Shown: positions 53,549-61,898, counted from the first letter of the stretch. The stretch: 64,000 bases of DNA from Paenibacillus_AQ nitricinens (GCF_052056485.1 NZ_CP183948.1:5394001-5458000); one strand, 5' to 3'. A program made the numbers and translations. The notes: generated by a model from the letters alone, not told the origin.

Positions 53549-53826
53549 ACAATTGTGAGTTCTTCCTCAACATCTGCAATCCTTTTATCTTTCATCTGAA
53601 TCTCATGTTCTTTTTCTCTAAGCAGCTGTTCCATCTCTCGGAATCGTTCCAAGGTAACAATAGGTTCATTTTTGAACTCGCGATATTTAGCCTTCCACCC
53701 ATGCAAAGTCTTTGCTGGAATGTTCAACTCTAACGAGATATCCTCCACCGACTTTGTCTGCTCTTGCAAATATTTAACAGTGTTTCTCTTAAATTCTTCA
53801 TCATACCGTTGCCGCTGTTCACCCAT
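53509..53826 (-). CDS. IS3-family transposase OrfA (DNA-binding part)
   Basis: A 105-residue protein with an N-terminal helix-turn-helix (YDEEFKRNTVKYLQEQ, SLELNIPAKTLHGWKAKY) that recognises the element ends, then a leucine-zipper-like helix (REMEQLLREKEHEIQMKDKRI in part). Near its end an A7G run allows slippage to the OrfB frame and so production of the OrfAB transposase. The gene starts with AAGGAGGTG upstream of the ATG. Confidence 0.92.
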   Translation of the reverse strand: MGEQRQRYDEEFKRNTVKYLQEQTKSVEDISLELNIPAKTLHGWKAKYREFKNEPIVTLERFREMEQLLREKEHEIQMKDKRIADVEEELTIVKKAVHIFSKPRN

Positions 53827-54099
53827 GTGAACACCTCCTTAGATATCTTCATTATCTTAATCTCTTAACGAGGTGTCCACTTTTAATTCTAGTTTCATTC
53901 CTCCCTATAATTCGTCGGCTTTACGTACAAACAGCTACTTTTAGCGAATTTATAGGGAGGTTTTCCGTATAATCTCACTTTTCGAGCAAAATCGGTCTAT
54001 TTATAGGGAGATTTTCCCTATAACAGGCATACAATCATAGTTACTTTTGAAGTGCAGCTCTTTCTCACAATACACTCATCCCTAACTACTCCCCTTAAC

Positions 54100-54780
54100 T
54101 TATGCTAAACAATCCCAGTAAAATAAGACATCTCGAGCTAACTCATAACCTACATTTCTAACGCCATTTTCCCTTTTTACGGCTTTCAGCCAGCCTTTCT
54201 CGCATAATCTCATAAGCATCAATCGTACCGTTTTAGGATCTAGCGCGAAATAATCTGCTATATCTTTAAGTCGAACTACACCCGCTTTTCCAACTATATA
54301 TCGGATAATTTCTTTCTCCGTGAGAGTTGCTCCACCACTCGGTGCACTTACAATTTGGTAGCGGCTTAACGCCAATCTTAGCAACGTAATACATAACTCA
54401 GGGCGCTGTTCCACATCGTCAAAGGCAAATGAAATTACTTGGTAACCCATTCCGTACAGAAACGTCTCACGATTTAGCTCATTACAATACTTCAGCCTAT
54501 CCATGTCCCTCACATGCGCTGCATACCCTTTGATCTCGAACAAGAGCTTGATAGGTCCTGGCAAGAAAGCAAAGTCAGCAAAATAAGATCGCCCGCGCCA
54601 ATCCAGCACCTCATACTCCGGATGTAGATCAGCGAAATCCCCACGAAGCGCCCACCATACATTCTGTAAAAACATCTCTTCGGCATGACGATGCCCTCTC
54701 TCTAGCCTTCCTCGTCTTTCCCCAGTCCTGTTTGCTAGATGTTTCTCAATAAACGCTTCATGCGCTTGTTCATAGTTCAT
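54100..54780 (-). CDS. PD-(D/E)XK-nuclease-like protein with winged helix
   Basis: A 226-residue protein of two parts. Residues about 1-140 contain DWRGRSYFADFAFLPGPIKLLFEIKGY in two pieces, a D-(x)n-E-x-K pattern (D of FADFAF, then EIK), then NRETFLYGMGYQVISFAFDDV, resembling the DUF559/VSR nuclease fold. Residues about 150-226 look like a winged helix-turn-helix (LTEKEIIRYIVGKAG, LKDIADYFALDPKTVRLMLMRL). I choose the ATG at 54778-54780, eight bases after AAGGGGG. Function is unknown; it might be a DNA-binding nuclease or a catalytically idle regulator. It lies 45 bases from repeat copy R2 and is not in an operon with ispG. Confidence 0.55.
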   Translation of the reverse strand: MNYEQAHEAFIEKHLANRTGERRGRLERGHRHAEEMFLQNVWWALRGDFADLHPEYEVLDWRGRSYFADFAFLPGPIKLLFEIKGYAAHVRDMDRLKYCNELNRETFLYGMGYQVISFAFDDVEQRPELCITLLRLALSRYQIVSAPSGGATLTEKEIIRYIVGKAGVVRLKDIADYFALDPKTVRLMLMRLCEKGWLKAVKRENGVRNVGYELARDVLFYWDCLA

Positions 54781-54830
54781 TCGATGTTCCCCCTTATTCA
54801 TTCGTCCTTCCCCACACTAATTAACTCCAC

Positions 54831-54884
54831 GCAAAAAAAACGCCCGTTCCCACCACCGGATATACCGGGGTGTAACAGGGCGTT
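54831..54884 (-). terminator. Terminator after ispG
   Basis: Long stem AACGCCCTGTTACACC..CCGG / CCGG..TGGTGGGAACGGGCGTT followed by eight T on the minus strand, 45 bases past the ispG stop. Confidence 0.9.
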
Positions 54885-54930
54885 CTTCGCCACTTATTAT
54901 GAATTGAATCATTAATTCGTAAAATACCAG

Positions 54931-56058
54931 TTACTTCGATTGCACCGGAGGTGCAAGGTTAGCATGAGCGCGGCCTGGGATTTCACCAGTCTCCTCATAC
55001 GCTACAACGATCGCATCAATTTCCTTCTTCAGCTCGTTCACTAGTTCCGCTTCAGGCACCTTACGAATCATCTGACCGTAACGGAACAACAAACCTTCCC
55101 CACGGGCACCAGCAATACCAATATCTGCTTCACGCGCCTCACCAGGGCCATTAACGGCACAGCCGAGCACGGATACTTTAATAGGCACCTTAAGCTTCGA
55201 AATGTATTCTTCCACCTCATTAGCGATGGAGAAAAGATCGATATCGAGTCGTCCGCAAGTCGGACAAGAAATGAGTGTAGCCGCGTTAGAGATCAGACCG
55301 AAGGTCTTCAGCAGCTCGCGTGCCACCTTAACTTCTTCCACCGGATCAGCGCTAAGCGAGATACGCAGGGTGCTGCCGATGCCCATAGAGAGCAGTGCAC
55401 CGATACCTGCGGAGCTTTTTACTGTACCGGCAAACAAGGTGCCGGATTCTGTAATCCCGAGGTGCAGCGGATAAGGAATGACTTCCGCAGCCTGACGGTA
55501 AGCCTCGATGGCCATTGGCACATCGGATGCTTTTAAGGAAACGATAATGTCGTGGAAATCCAGCTCTTCCAGAATGCCAATATGGTACAGCGCACTTTCT
55601 ACCATAGCTTCTGGAGTCGGGTATCCGTATTTCTCCAAGAGATGATTCTCCAAAGAACCGGCGTTTACACCAATCCGAATCGGAATTCCTTTTTCTTTAC
55701 AAGCTTTAACTACTGCTTCTACCTTCTCCCGACGACCGATATTCCCCGGATTAATCCGGACTTTATCGATGCCGTTCTCAATAGCCATCAGCGCGAGCTT
55801 ATAGTTAAAATGAATATCCGCTACGAGTGGGATATGAATCTGCTTCTTGATCTCCTTAATCGCGGCGGCTGCCTCTTCATTGTTGACAGTAACGCGTACC
55901 AGTTGGCAGCCTGCTTCCTCAAGCCGTAAAATTTCGGCTACAGTAGCCTCCACATCAGCTGTTTTGGTTGTACACATGCTTTGAATCGCAACCTCGTTGT
56001 TTCCCCCAATAATGAGCCCGCCAACATTGACAGGACGGGTTTGGTGTCTCAAGAACAT
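54931..56058 (-). CDS. ispG: 4-Hydroxy-3-methylbut-2-enyl diphosphate synthase
   Basis: Iron-sulfur enzyme that converts methylerythritol cyclodiphosphate to HMBPP in the non-mevalonate isoprenoid pathway. The 375 residues begin FLRHQTRPVNVGGLIIGG, with VRVTVNNEEAA, PLVADIHFNYKLAL and DKVRINPGNIG following. The cluster-binding cysteines are in LISCPTCGRLDIDLF and VLGCAVNGPGEA. I choose the ATG at 56056-56058, seven bases after GGGGGAG, rather than one 14 codons earlier. It is a single-gene unit between clpX and the nuclease-like gene. Confidence 0.96.
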   Translation of the reverse strand: MFLRHQTRPVNVGGLIIGGNNEVAIQSMCTTKTADVEATVAEILRLEEAGCQLVRVTVNNEEAAAAIKEIKKQIHIPLVADIHFNYKLALMAIENGIDKVRINPGNIGRREKVEAVVKACKEKGIPIRIGVNAGSLENHLLEKYGYPTPEAMVESALYHIGILEELDFHDIIVSLKASDVPMAIEAYRQAAEVIPYPLHLGITESGTLFAGTVKSSAGIGALLSMGIGSTLRISLSADPVEEVKVARELLKTFGLISNAATLISCPTCGRLDIDLFSIANEVEEYISKLKVPIKVSVLGCAVNGPGEAREADIGIAGARGEGLLFRYGQMIRKVPEAELVNELKKEIDAIVVAYEETGEIPGRAHANLAPPVQSK

Positions 56059-56167
56059 GATTTTTCTCCCCCATAACGCCAAAGCTCCACCCCTTCGCAA
56101 CCGCTAGTGAAGCGGGATAAGCGGAAGAAAGGTGGAGACAGTGACATGTATTGTTAAGGTAAGCGAC

Positions 56168-57424
56168 TTACGCGCTTTCCTCTTTCTTCTTGTCTTTCTT
56201 AAGGTTCAATTCAGGCAAAGCCTTCTCTTGAACGACCTGCTCCGTGATCACACAATCCTTAATATCATCACGTGAAGGCACTTCATACATCACATCAAGC
56301 ATGATGCTCTCAATAATCGCGCGCAGTCCACGGGCTCCCGTATTGCGTTTGATCGCTTCCTTGGCAATCGCTTCGAGTGCCAGCGGTTCGAACTTCAGCG
56401 CTACGTTATCCATTTCCAGCAGCTTGATATATTGTTTAGTGAGTGCATTCTTAGGCTCGGAAAGGATACGCACCAGCGTATTCTCATCAAGCGGCTCCAA
56501 AGTCGAGATCACTGGCAGACGGCCTACAAATTCAGGGATTAGTCCGAATTTGAGCAAGTCTTCAGGCAATACCATCGACAAATATTCGCCAGGCCCCAGA
56601 TCCTTCTGTCCTTCAACCGCTGCGTTGAAGCCAATGACTTTTTTACCGATACGGCGTTTAATCATTTGCTCCAGACCGTCAAAGGCACCGCCCACGATGA
56701 ACAAGATGTTCGTCGTGTCGATTTGAATAAACTCCTGATGAGGATGCTTACGTCCACCTTGTGGAGGTACAGAAGCAACTGTTCCTTCCAGAATCTTCAA
56801 AAGCGCCTGCTGTACACCTTCACCGGATACGTCACGGGTAATGGACGGGTTCTCGGATTTACGTGCCACTTTATCAATCTCATCAATATAGATAATGCCG
56901 CGTTCGGCTTTCTCCACATCATAATCTGCCGCTTGAATCAGCTTAAGCAGAATGTTCTCAACATCCTCGCCGACATAACCAGCCTCCGTTAAGGAAGTAG
57001 CATCAGCAATCGCAAATGGAACGTTGATAATCTTCGCCATCGTCTGTGCGAGCAAAGTTTTACCCGAACCGGTTGGACCAAGCAAAAGAATATTACTCTT
57101 CGTCAGTTCAACATCTTCGATCTTACTCTGGCTGTTCACACGCTTATAGTGATTGTAAACCGCAACAGACAGCGATTTCTTCGCTTGCTCTTGACCGATT
57201 ACATATTGATCCAAAATATCGCGGATTTCCTTTGGTTTCGGAATATCCTTCAGATCAAGCTCTTCTTCATGACCGAGCTCTTCTTCCACGATTTCCGTGC
57301 AAAGCTCGATACATTCGTCACATATATAAACGCCCGGTCCTGCTACAAGCTTACGAACCTGCTCTTGTGATTTGCCGCAAAAAGAACATTTCAATTGCCC
57401 TTTTTCATCATTAAATTTAAACAT
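56168..57424 (-). CDS. clpX: ClpX ATPase, specificity subunit of ClpXP
   Basis: AAA+ unfoldase feeding substrates to ClpP. The 418 residues have the N-terminal zinc finger (LKCSFCGKSQ...VYICDECIELC), Walker A LLLGPTGSGKTLLAQTMA near residue 118, the pore loop GYVGEDVE, Walker B IIYIDEIDK and the ClpP-docking loop IGF (KKVIGFNAA). TTAAGGGGTGG precedes the ATG. It follows clpP by 12 bases. Confidence 0.97.
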   Translation of the reverse strand: MFKFNDEKGQLKCSFCGKSQEQVRKLVAGPGVYICDECIELCTEIVEEELGHEEELDLKDIPKPKEIRDILDQYVIGQEQAKKSLSVAVYNHYKRVNSQSKIEDVELTKSNILLLGPTGSGKTLLAQTMAKIINVPFAIADATSLTEAGYVGEDVENILLKLIQAADYDVEKAERGIIYIDEIDKVARKSENPSITRDVSGEGVQQALLKILEGTVASVPPQGGRKHPHQEFIQIDTTNILFIVGGAFDGLEQMIKRRIGKKVIGFNAAVEGQKDLGPGEYLSMVLPEDLLKFGLIPEFVGRLPVISTLEPLDENTLVRILSEPKNALTKQYIKLLEMDNVALKFEPLALEAIAKEAIKRNTGARGLRAIIESIMLDVMYEVPSRDDIKDCVITEQVVQEKALPELNLKKDKKKEESA

Positions 57425-57436
57425 CTAACCACCCCT

Positions 57437-58027
57437 TTAAGATTTCATCGGTGAAGAAAGAACCTGGTCAATAAGCCCATATTCCTTGGCTTCTTCCGCA
57501 CTCATGAAGTTATCGCGGTCTGTGTCCCGTTCGATTTTTTCAAGGGGCTGACCTGTGCGATCTACATAAATTTGATTCAACTTCTGTTTCGTCTTGAGGA
57601 TCCAGTCGGTATGAATCCAAATGTCAGACGCTTGACCTTGAACACCGCCGAGCGGTTGATGAATCATAACTTCGCTGTTAGTCAGCGCGTATCTTTTGCC
57701 CGGAGCCCCAGCTGTCAGAAGGAGCGATCCCATGCTTGCCGCCATCCCTACACAAATGGTTGAAACATCCGGTTTGATGTATTGCATCGTATCGTATATA
57801 CCCATGCCGGCTGTTACTGAACCACCGGGTGAGTTGAGGTACAAGTGAATGTCCTTCTCGGGATCATCTGCTGCAAGGAACAGCAGTTGAGCAATAACCA
57901 GATTGGCGACATCATCGTCAATCGCACTGCTTAAGAAAATAATGCGATCCTTGAGCAATCTGGAATAGATATCGTATGAACGTTCTCCACGACTTGTTGA
58001 TTCCACAACCATTGGTACCAGACTCAT
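57437..58027 (-). CDS. clpP: ClpP protease subunit
   Basis: Serine protease that forms the tetradecameric chamber of ClpXP and ClpCP. The 196 residues carry the catalytic Ser in GMAASMGSLLL near 98, His in VMIHQPLGG near 123 and Asp in DRDNFMSAEEA near 172. The N-terminus begins VPMVVESTSRGERSYDIYSRLL. Together with clpX and upstream tig, it makes the standard tig-clpP-clpX order, although a terminator lies between tig and clpP. I saw no CtsR heptads upstream. Confidence 0.97.
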   Translation of the reverse strand: MSLVPMVVESTSRGERSYDIYSRLLKDRIIFLSSAIDDDVANLVIAQLLFLAADDPEKDIHLYLNSPGGSVTAGMGIYDTMQYIKPDVSTICVGMAASMGSLLLTAGAPGKRYALTNSEVMIHQPLGGVQGQASDIWIHTDWILKTKQKLNQIYVDRTGQPLEKIERDTDRDNFMSAEEAKEYGLIDQVLSSPMKS

Positions 58028-58221
58028 GCCACCAACCTCTTTTCTCTATACAGATTAGTCTTATCGTTTCAAAAATATTTTAACACGTTCACGGCCCGAT
58101 GTCATTTTTTCACTACAGCAGACCTGTCCACTGCTTGTGATAGTGACGTCATCACGCCAATTTCCTTAATACCATACGCTCATACGGATACCTATGTAAT
58201 CACATATATCTGTGCCCGAGG

Positions 58222-58260
58222 ATAAAAATAAGGCACGTAACGAAACTTACGTGCCTTATC
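58222..58260 (-). terminator. Terminator after tig
   Basis: Perfect 13-bp stem ATAAGGCACGTAA / TTACGTGCCTTAT with a six-base loop, followed by TTTTATC on the minus strand, 50 bases past the tig stop. Confidence 0.9.
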
Positions 58261-58311
58261 ATATCTGTATGGAGGCCGATTGCTCGGCCGTTCTAGGTAG
58301 TTTAAAAAATC

Positions 58312-59646
58312 TTACTCAGCTTTAGCGTCTTCAGCAGCTGGTGCTTCTTCTACTGCTTCAACTTCTACACTATTGCTAACAAGGAAATCAATGGTTTTGC
58401 GCAAAGAAAGTTCTTCGTTCAAGCTGCTCAGTGAACCGTTAGCTGCCAAGATGCTGCGAATTTCTTCTGGAGTACGTTTGTAAGCTTCAGCCATAGTAGC
58501 CAACTCTTCGTTAACTTCTTCTTCAGAAACTTCAATGTTCTCTTGTTTAGCGATAACTTCCAGTACCAGGTTGTTGCGAACGCGTTTTTCAGCATCGCCT
58601 TTCATTTGGTTCTGCAAGTCTTCACGAGTTTGACCGGAGAAGCTAAGGAACATATCCATGTTCATACCTTGTTGACGAAGACGAGTGTCGAAGTCACGAA
58701 CCATGTTCTCAACTTCGCTGTTGATCATGGCTTCAGGGATCTCAACTTCAGCGTTTGCTGCTGCTTTATCAACAACTGCGTTCTCGCGAAGGCCTTTCAG
58801 TTCATCCTGTTTACGGGATTCGAGCTGAGCTTTCAGATCTGCTTTGTACTCTTCCAAAGTTTCGAATTCACTTACATCTTTAGCGAACTCATCATCGAGT
58901 GCAGGAAGTTGTTTGCGTTTGATTTCGTGCAGTTTCACTTTGAATACTGCTTTCTTACCCGCAAGGTTCTCTGCATGGTATTCATCAGGGAAAGTAACTT
59001 CAACATCTTTGAAATCTCCAGTGGACATTCCCACTACTTGCTCTTCAAATCCAGGAATGAAGGAGTTGCTGCCAAGTTCAAGAGAATGACGCTCAGCTTT
59101 TCCGCCTTCGAACGGTACGTCATCAACATATCCGTCAAAATCGATCACAGCGATGTCGCCGTTAGCTGCTGCTTCTTCTTCAACTACTACGAGTTCAGCA
59201 TGACGCTCTTGCAGACGAGCAAGCTCAGCGCTCAGCTCTTCTTCAGTCACTTCAGCTTTTTGTACTGGAACTTCCAGACCTTTGTAATCGCCGAGCTTCA
59301 CTTCAGGTTTAACCGTGATCTTCGCTTTGAAGATAAAGGATTGACCTTTAGCAAATTGCTCAATATCAACTTCAGGACGGTCTACAGGGAAGATGTCAGT
59401 TTGTTCAACGGCTTCACCATAAGCTTCAGGAAGAAGAATGTCGATTGCATCTTGGTACAAGCTTTCTACACCAAAACGGGATTCAAAGATCGGGCGTGGC
59501 ACTTTACCTTTACGGAAGCCTGGTACGTTAGCTTTCTTAACGACTTTGTTAAAAGCTTTATCAAGTGCTGCTGCAACGCGTTCTGCGTCAACTTCTACTT
59601 CAAGAACTCCAAGGTTCTTCTCTATTTTTTCCCATGTTGCTTTCAT
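58312..59646 (-). CDS. tig: Trigger factor chaperone
   Basis: Ribosome-bound chaperone and peptidyl-prolyl isomerase. The 444 residues have the ribosome-binding signature NVPGFRKGKVPRPIFE near residue 40 and an FKBP-type domain at about 150-250 (VIDFDGYVDDVPFEGG, GSNSFIPGFEEQVVGM). A helical C-terminal chaperone arm follows, with an Ala/Glu-rich tail. GGAGGGAAAAG precedes the ATG. It is followed by a terminator and then clpP. Confidence 0.97.
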   Translation of the reverse strand: MKATWEKIEKNLGVLEVEVDAERVAAALDKAFNKVVKKANVPGFRKGKVPRPIFESRFGVESLYQDAIDILLPEAYGEAVEQTDIFPVDRPEVDIEQFAKGQSFIFKAKITVKPEVKLGDYKGLEVPVQKAEVTEEELSAELARLQERHAELVVVEEEAAANGDIAVIDFDGYVDDVPFEGGKAERHSLELGSNSFIPGFEEQVVGMSTGDFKDVEVTFPDEYHAENLAGKKAVFKVKLHEIKRKQLPALDDEFAKDVSEFETLEEYKADLKAQLESRKQDELKGLRENAVVDKAAANAEVEIPEAMINSEVENMVRDFDTRLRQQGMNMDMFLSFSGQTREDLQNQMKGDAEKRVRNNLVLEVIAKQENIEVSEEEVNEELATMAEAYKRTPEEIRSILAANGSLSSLNEELSLRKTIDFLVSNSVEVEAVEEAPAAEDAKAE

Positions 59647-59744
59647 ATTATACTTTTCCCTCCAAAATATAGGTTCACAAGTTTACTTCAAAAAATGATA
59701 CAATCCACGCACAGAATAACCATTATATTATATACAACATTACT

Positions 59745-60677
59745 TTATTTATCAAGTAGAGAAGTCTTTACAAAACCCTTGAGCGCACGATATGCCCCTT
59801 CAAATTGAAAGCGCATGCCGTCGGTAATGCCGTACATTCCGCGAGTCTCCTCCTCTTGCCGTGTACCGTTTAAACTCTCAGATACAAACTGGTGTAACGC
59901 CCCCGCCCAAATATCTAGTAGCGCGTCTTCCCCATCCAGTATTTTCCGATACTCTTCCGATCCATAAATCGACATGACGAACTGGCCCCAGAGCTCCTGT
60001 GCAAAATAATACAGCGTAGGCTCGTGTACCTCCGCCTGCTCGGCTACCCGCTCGAGCACCTGACTCACCTGTGATGGAAAATCCTCTGTCTGCAGCGGCA
60101 CACTTTCAATCTCTACAATTGCTGTTTCGTGACCACGAATCAGATTCACTGTTCCCTGCATCCCACGCCGCCGAAGGGTCTGCAGGGTCCGAAATTGCAG
60201 CAGCGGGTGAACATTATCCCCCTGCAGCCATGCCGTCAGCGCCTCATCGACTCCGCCGCCTTCCAGATATGAAAGCTGCTCTAGTGCTAGGATTGTCGCC
60301 TCTGACAGCGGCTCATTCATTATCCGCTGCAGCAGCTTTTGAGGATACCCCGCATCCTCAGTCATTTTGGATTTGGCCAAGAGACGGGCCATATCTTCTT
60401 CCCTTAAATCTTCGTCTTCGGGGTGAACGGCTCCTTCTGCATCTCCATTCTGAGAGGCATAAGGGAAAGCTGTTTCGAGCCATTCCAGCAGAGACCGCCA
60501 TTCCTCGTAATTCCGCTCTTCCTGTCCTTGACACTGCAACAAAAAACGCAGCAGCTCCATCGCTTCCCCGTATCGTTCACTCTCCAGCATCACCGTAAGC
60601 TGGATTTGATAATAGTCCAGTGTCTTGGGAAACAGGACGATATTCTCTTTTGTGGCGGGGGAATCTGAATCTTTAAT
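59745..60677 (-). CDS. Conserved acidic protein of unknown function, ATT start
   Basis: A 310-residue acidic, helical protein (segments LVFPKTLDYYQIQLT-like at the N-terminus, RYGEAMELLRFLLQCQGQ, LSYLEGGGVDEALTAWLQG, LQTLRRRGMQG). The repeated short helices suggest a TPR-like or alpha-solenoid fold; I do not know its function. The frame is open from a TAA just before the ribosome-binding site AAGGAGGTG. The only codon at the right distance is ATT (60675-60677), seven bases after AGGAGG. The first GTG and ATG come 28 codons later, after what looks like true protein sequence, and lack a ribosome-binding site. It lies upstream of tig. Confidence 0.7.
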   Translation of the reverse strand: MKDSDSPATKENIVLFPKTLDYYQIQLTVMLESERYGEAMELLRFLLQCQGQEERNYEEWRSLLEWLETAFPYASQNGDAEGAVHPEDEDLREEDMARLLAKSKMTEDAGYPQKLLQRIMNEPLSEATILALEQLSYLEGGGVDEALTAWLQGDNVHPLLQFRTLQTLRRRGMQGTVNLIRGHETAIVEIESVPLQTEDFPSQVSQVLERVAEQAEVHEPTLYYFAQELWGQFVMSIYGSEEYRKILDGEDALLDIWAGALHQFVSESLNGTRQEEETRGMYGITDGMRFQFEGAYRALKGFVKTSLLDK

Positions 60678-60810
60678 GAGGGCACCTCCTTATAGCTAAT
60701 TATGTGAATTGAATTCTAAAACGTCATAAATGTTATTAAGACCTTAAGCTTCATCCGAAACTTAATAATTGTAGATTATAGCATACCCCGTACTCTTTTT
60801 AAAAAACAGC

Positions 60811-60839
60811 TTGAAAAACATCGGCATACATGATATGAT
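60811..60839 (+). promoter_or_regulatory. Promoter of the tRNA-Arg gene
   Basis: TTGAAA (60811-60816) and TATGAT (60834-60839) with an exact 17-base spacer, 31 bases before the tRNA 5' end. Confidence 0.75.
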
Positions 60840-60870
60840 AAATCCTGCTTGCTTTTCAGCCAGCAATCAT

Positions 60871-60944
60871 GTCCCGGTAGCTCAGCTGGATAGAGCATGC
60901 GCCTTCTAAGCGCACGGTCAGGGGTTCGAATCCCTTCCGGGACG
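60871..60944 (+). tRNA. tRNA-Arg (anticodon TCT)
   Basis: A 74-nt cloverleaf. Acceptor arms GTCCCGG / CCGGGAC, D-arm GCTC...GAGC, anticodon stem TGCGC / GCGCA around loop CTTCTAA (anticodon TCT), T-arm with the conserved TTCGAAT loop, discriminator G. CCA is not encoded. It reads AGA and AGG arginine codons. It has its own promoter and terminator. Confidence 0.95.
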
Positions 60945-60952
60945 TCAGAGTA

Positions 60953-60980
60953 ACAGCCTTCCTTCGGGGAGGCTGTTTTT
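60953..60980 (+). terminator. Terminator of tRNA-Arg
   Basis: Stem ACAGCCTTCC / GGGAGGCTGT with a TTCG tetraloop and a following TTTTT, eight bases past the tRNA 3' end. Confidence 0.9.
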
Positions 60981-61083
60981 GCGTTCAGGGGATGCGAAGC
61001 ACGGAGGTTCGTCGGAGTATAGGCATCGAAAGCATACGCTTCGCAGTCAGCCCTTTGGGGCTGTATCCCGCTCTGGACCCGTT

Positions 61084-61120
61084 AACAACCTTCCTTCGGG
61101 GAGGCTGTTTCTGCGTTCAG
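61084..61120 (+). repeat. Degenerate second copy of the tRNA-Arg terminator
   Basis: Matches 60952-60990 except for two or three substitutions: ACAACCTTCCTTCGGGGAGG, then CTGTTTCTGCGTTCAGGG. The first arm is mutated (ACAACC), weakening the stem. Suggests a local duplication of about 130 bp just after the tRNA. Confidence 0.7.
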
Positions 61121-61240
61121 GGAGAAAGACATTCGACACGAGTGCTAGAAAAACAGGAGCTGAAATCATCGTTCTTCAGACGAGACTTAATAAAAACCAG
61201 ACAGTTAGGTTCGTTGAACAGTTTGTGCTAGGTGGCCAGG

Positions 61241-61406
61241 CTAGTGCGGATACAGTTGATGCTTCTCGGAGTTAATTGCGGTGCGTATAGGATGGGTACG
61301 TTCAGGGCACTAGGTTTATAGAGTAACTTCGGCAATTGTTCTGGTGCGGATACAGTTGACGTTTCTCGGAGTTACTTGAAGTGCGTGTAGGCTGGGTACG
61401 TTCAGG
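61241..61406. repeat. Two 65-base direct repeats, 100 bp apart
   Basis: Copy 1 at 61241-61307 and copy 2 at 61341-61406 share TGCGGATACAGTTGA, TTCTCGGAGTTA and GGGTACGTTCAGG in the same order with a few substitutions. About 33 bp separates them. No gene. Confidence 0.75.
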
Positions 61407-61472
61407 TACTTTCTAGTGTAGAACTCTCCTAGGATCAGATCGAAAAGGATTATATTATCCTAGCTAGACTGT

Positions 61473-61660
61473 AACTATAGGGAAATCCTCCCTATAAAAT
61501 TGCCTAGAATCGCTAAAAATCAAGCTTTATAGGAATTTCTACCCTTAATAATACTCAAAATCCCTATCTATGATCAAAACATAGATATTATAGGGAGGAT
61601 TACCCTATATAAGCATTAGAGACCATAGAGCGTCGAATTATAGGGAGATATTCCCTCTAT
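61473..61660. repeat. Third locus of TATAGGGA palindromic repeats
   Basis: Units AACTATAGGGA / TCCCTATA (61473-61496), a decayed one near 61530, TTATAGGGAGGATTACCCTATA near 61590-61613 (described by its arms), and one at 61638-61660. The pattern of spaced hairpins and the first unit match repeats R1 and R2 at 52-54 kb, though the DNA between hairpins differs. Confidence 0.7.
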
Positions 61661-61898
61661 GCGAATACTCAACAAACAATCCATAAGCAATCAAGCAATC
61701 CCCGAATCGGTCAGCATTCGCATGTCCCCATTAACACCCCCGAATCCACCAACACTCCGCAAGTTTTCATTTACAATTCATGAGCAACTCGCCAATTTCA
61801 CTAGGTTGAGCGTAATCATTCAATCACAGAAGATCTGCATATCCAAAATTAACGTAGCTAGTTTTCTCTCCATTAAAAAGCTCCCAGATAAAATCTCA

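Larger units (their letters stand above)
52606..53897 (-). mobile_element. IS3-family insertion sequence, apparently intact
   Basis: A 1,292-bp element with two overlapping transposase frames on the minus strand. Its ends begin TGGACCTCTG on the left and, read inward from the right, TGAAACTAGA. Both start TG, and both continue to the shared inner block AAAGTxGACA about 25 bases in. TTC occurs at 52603-52605 and at 53898-53900, consistent with a 3-bp target duplication. It sits inside repeat copy R2. Both frames are open and the catalytic residues present, so it could still be active. Confidence 0.88.
52409..54054. repeat. Palindrome-rich direct repeat, copy R2 (split by IS)
   Basis: The left part, 52409-52605, matches the left 200 bases of R1. 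The right part, 53901-54054, matches the right 150. The two are separated by a 1,292-bp IS3-family element plus a three-base duplication. Removing the element rejoins the hairpin ATAGGGAATTCCTCCCTAT, equivalent to ATAGGGAATTTCTCCCCAT in R1. Copies differ by scattered substitutions, so the repeat duplication is older than the insertion. Confidence 0.85.

Noticed and set aside
51920..54054. CRISPR array
   Set aside because: The repeats are few, long and not regularly spaced with unique spacers, and no cas genes lie near.
60979..61275. 98-codon plus-strand frame after tRNA-Arg
   Set aside because: It crosses the duplicated terminator and repeat copies; no ribosome-binding site or family resemblance.
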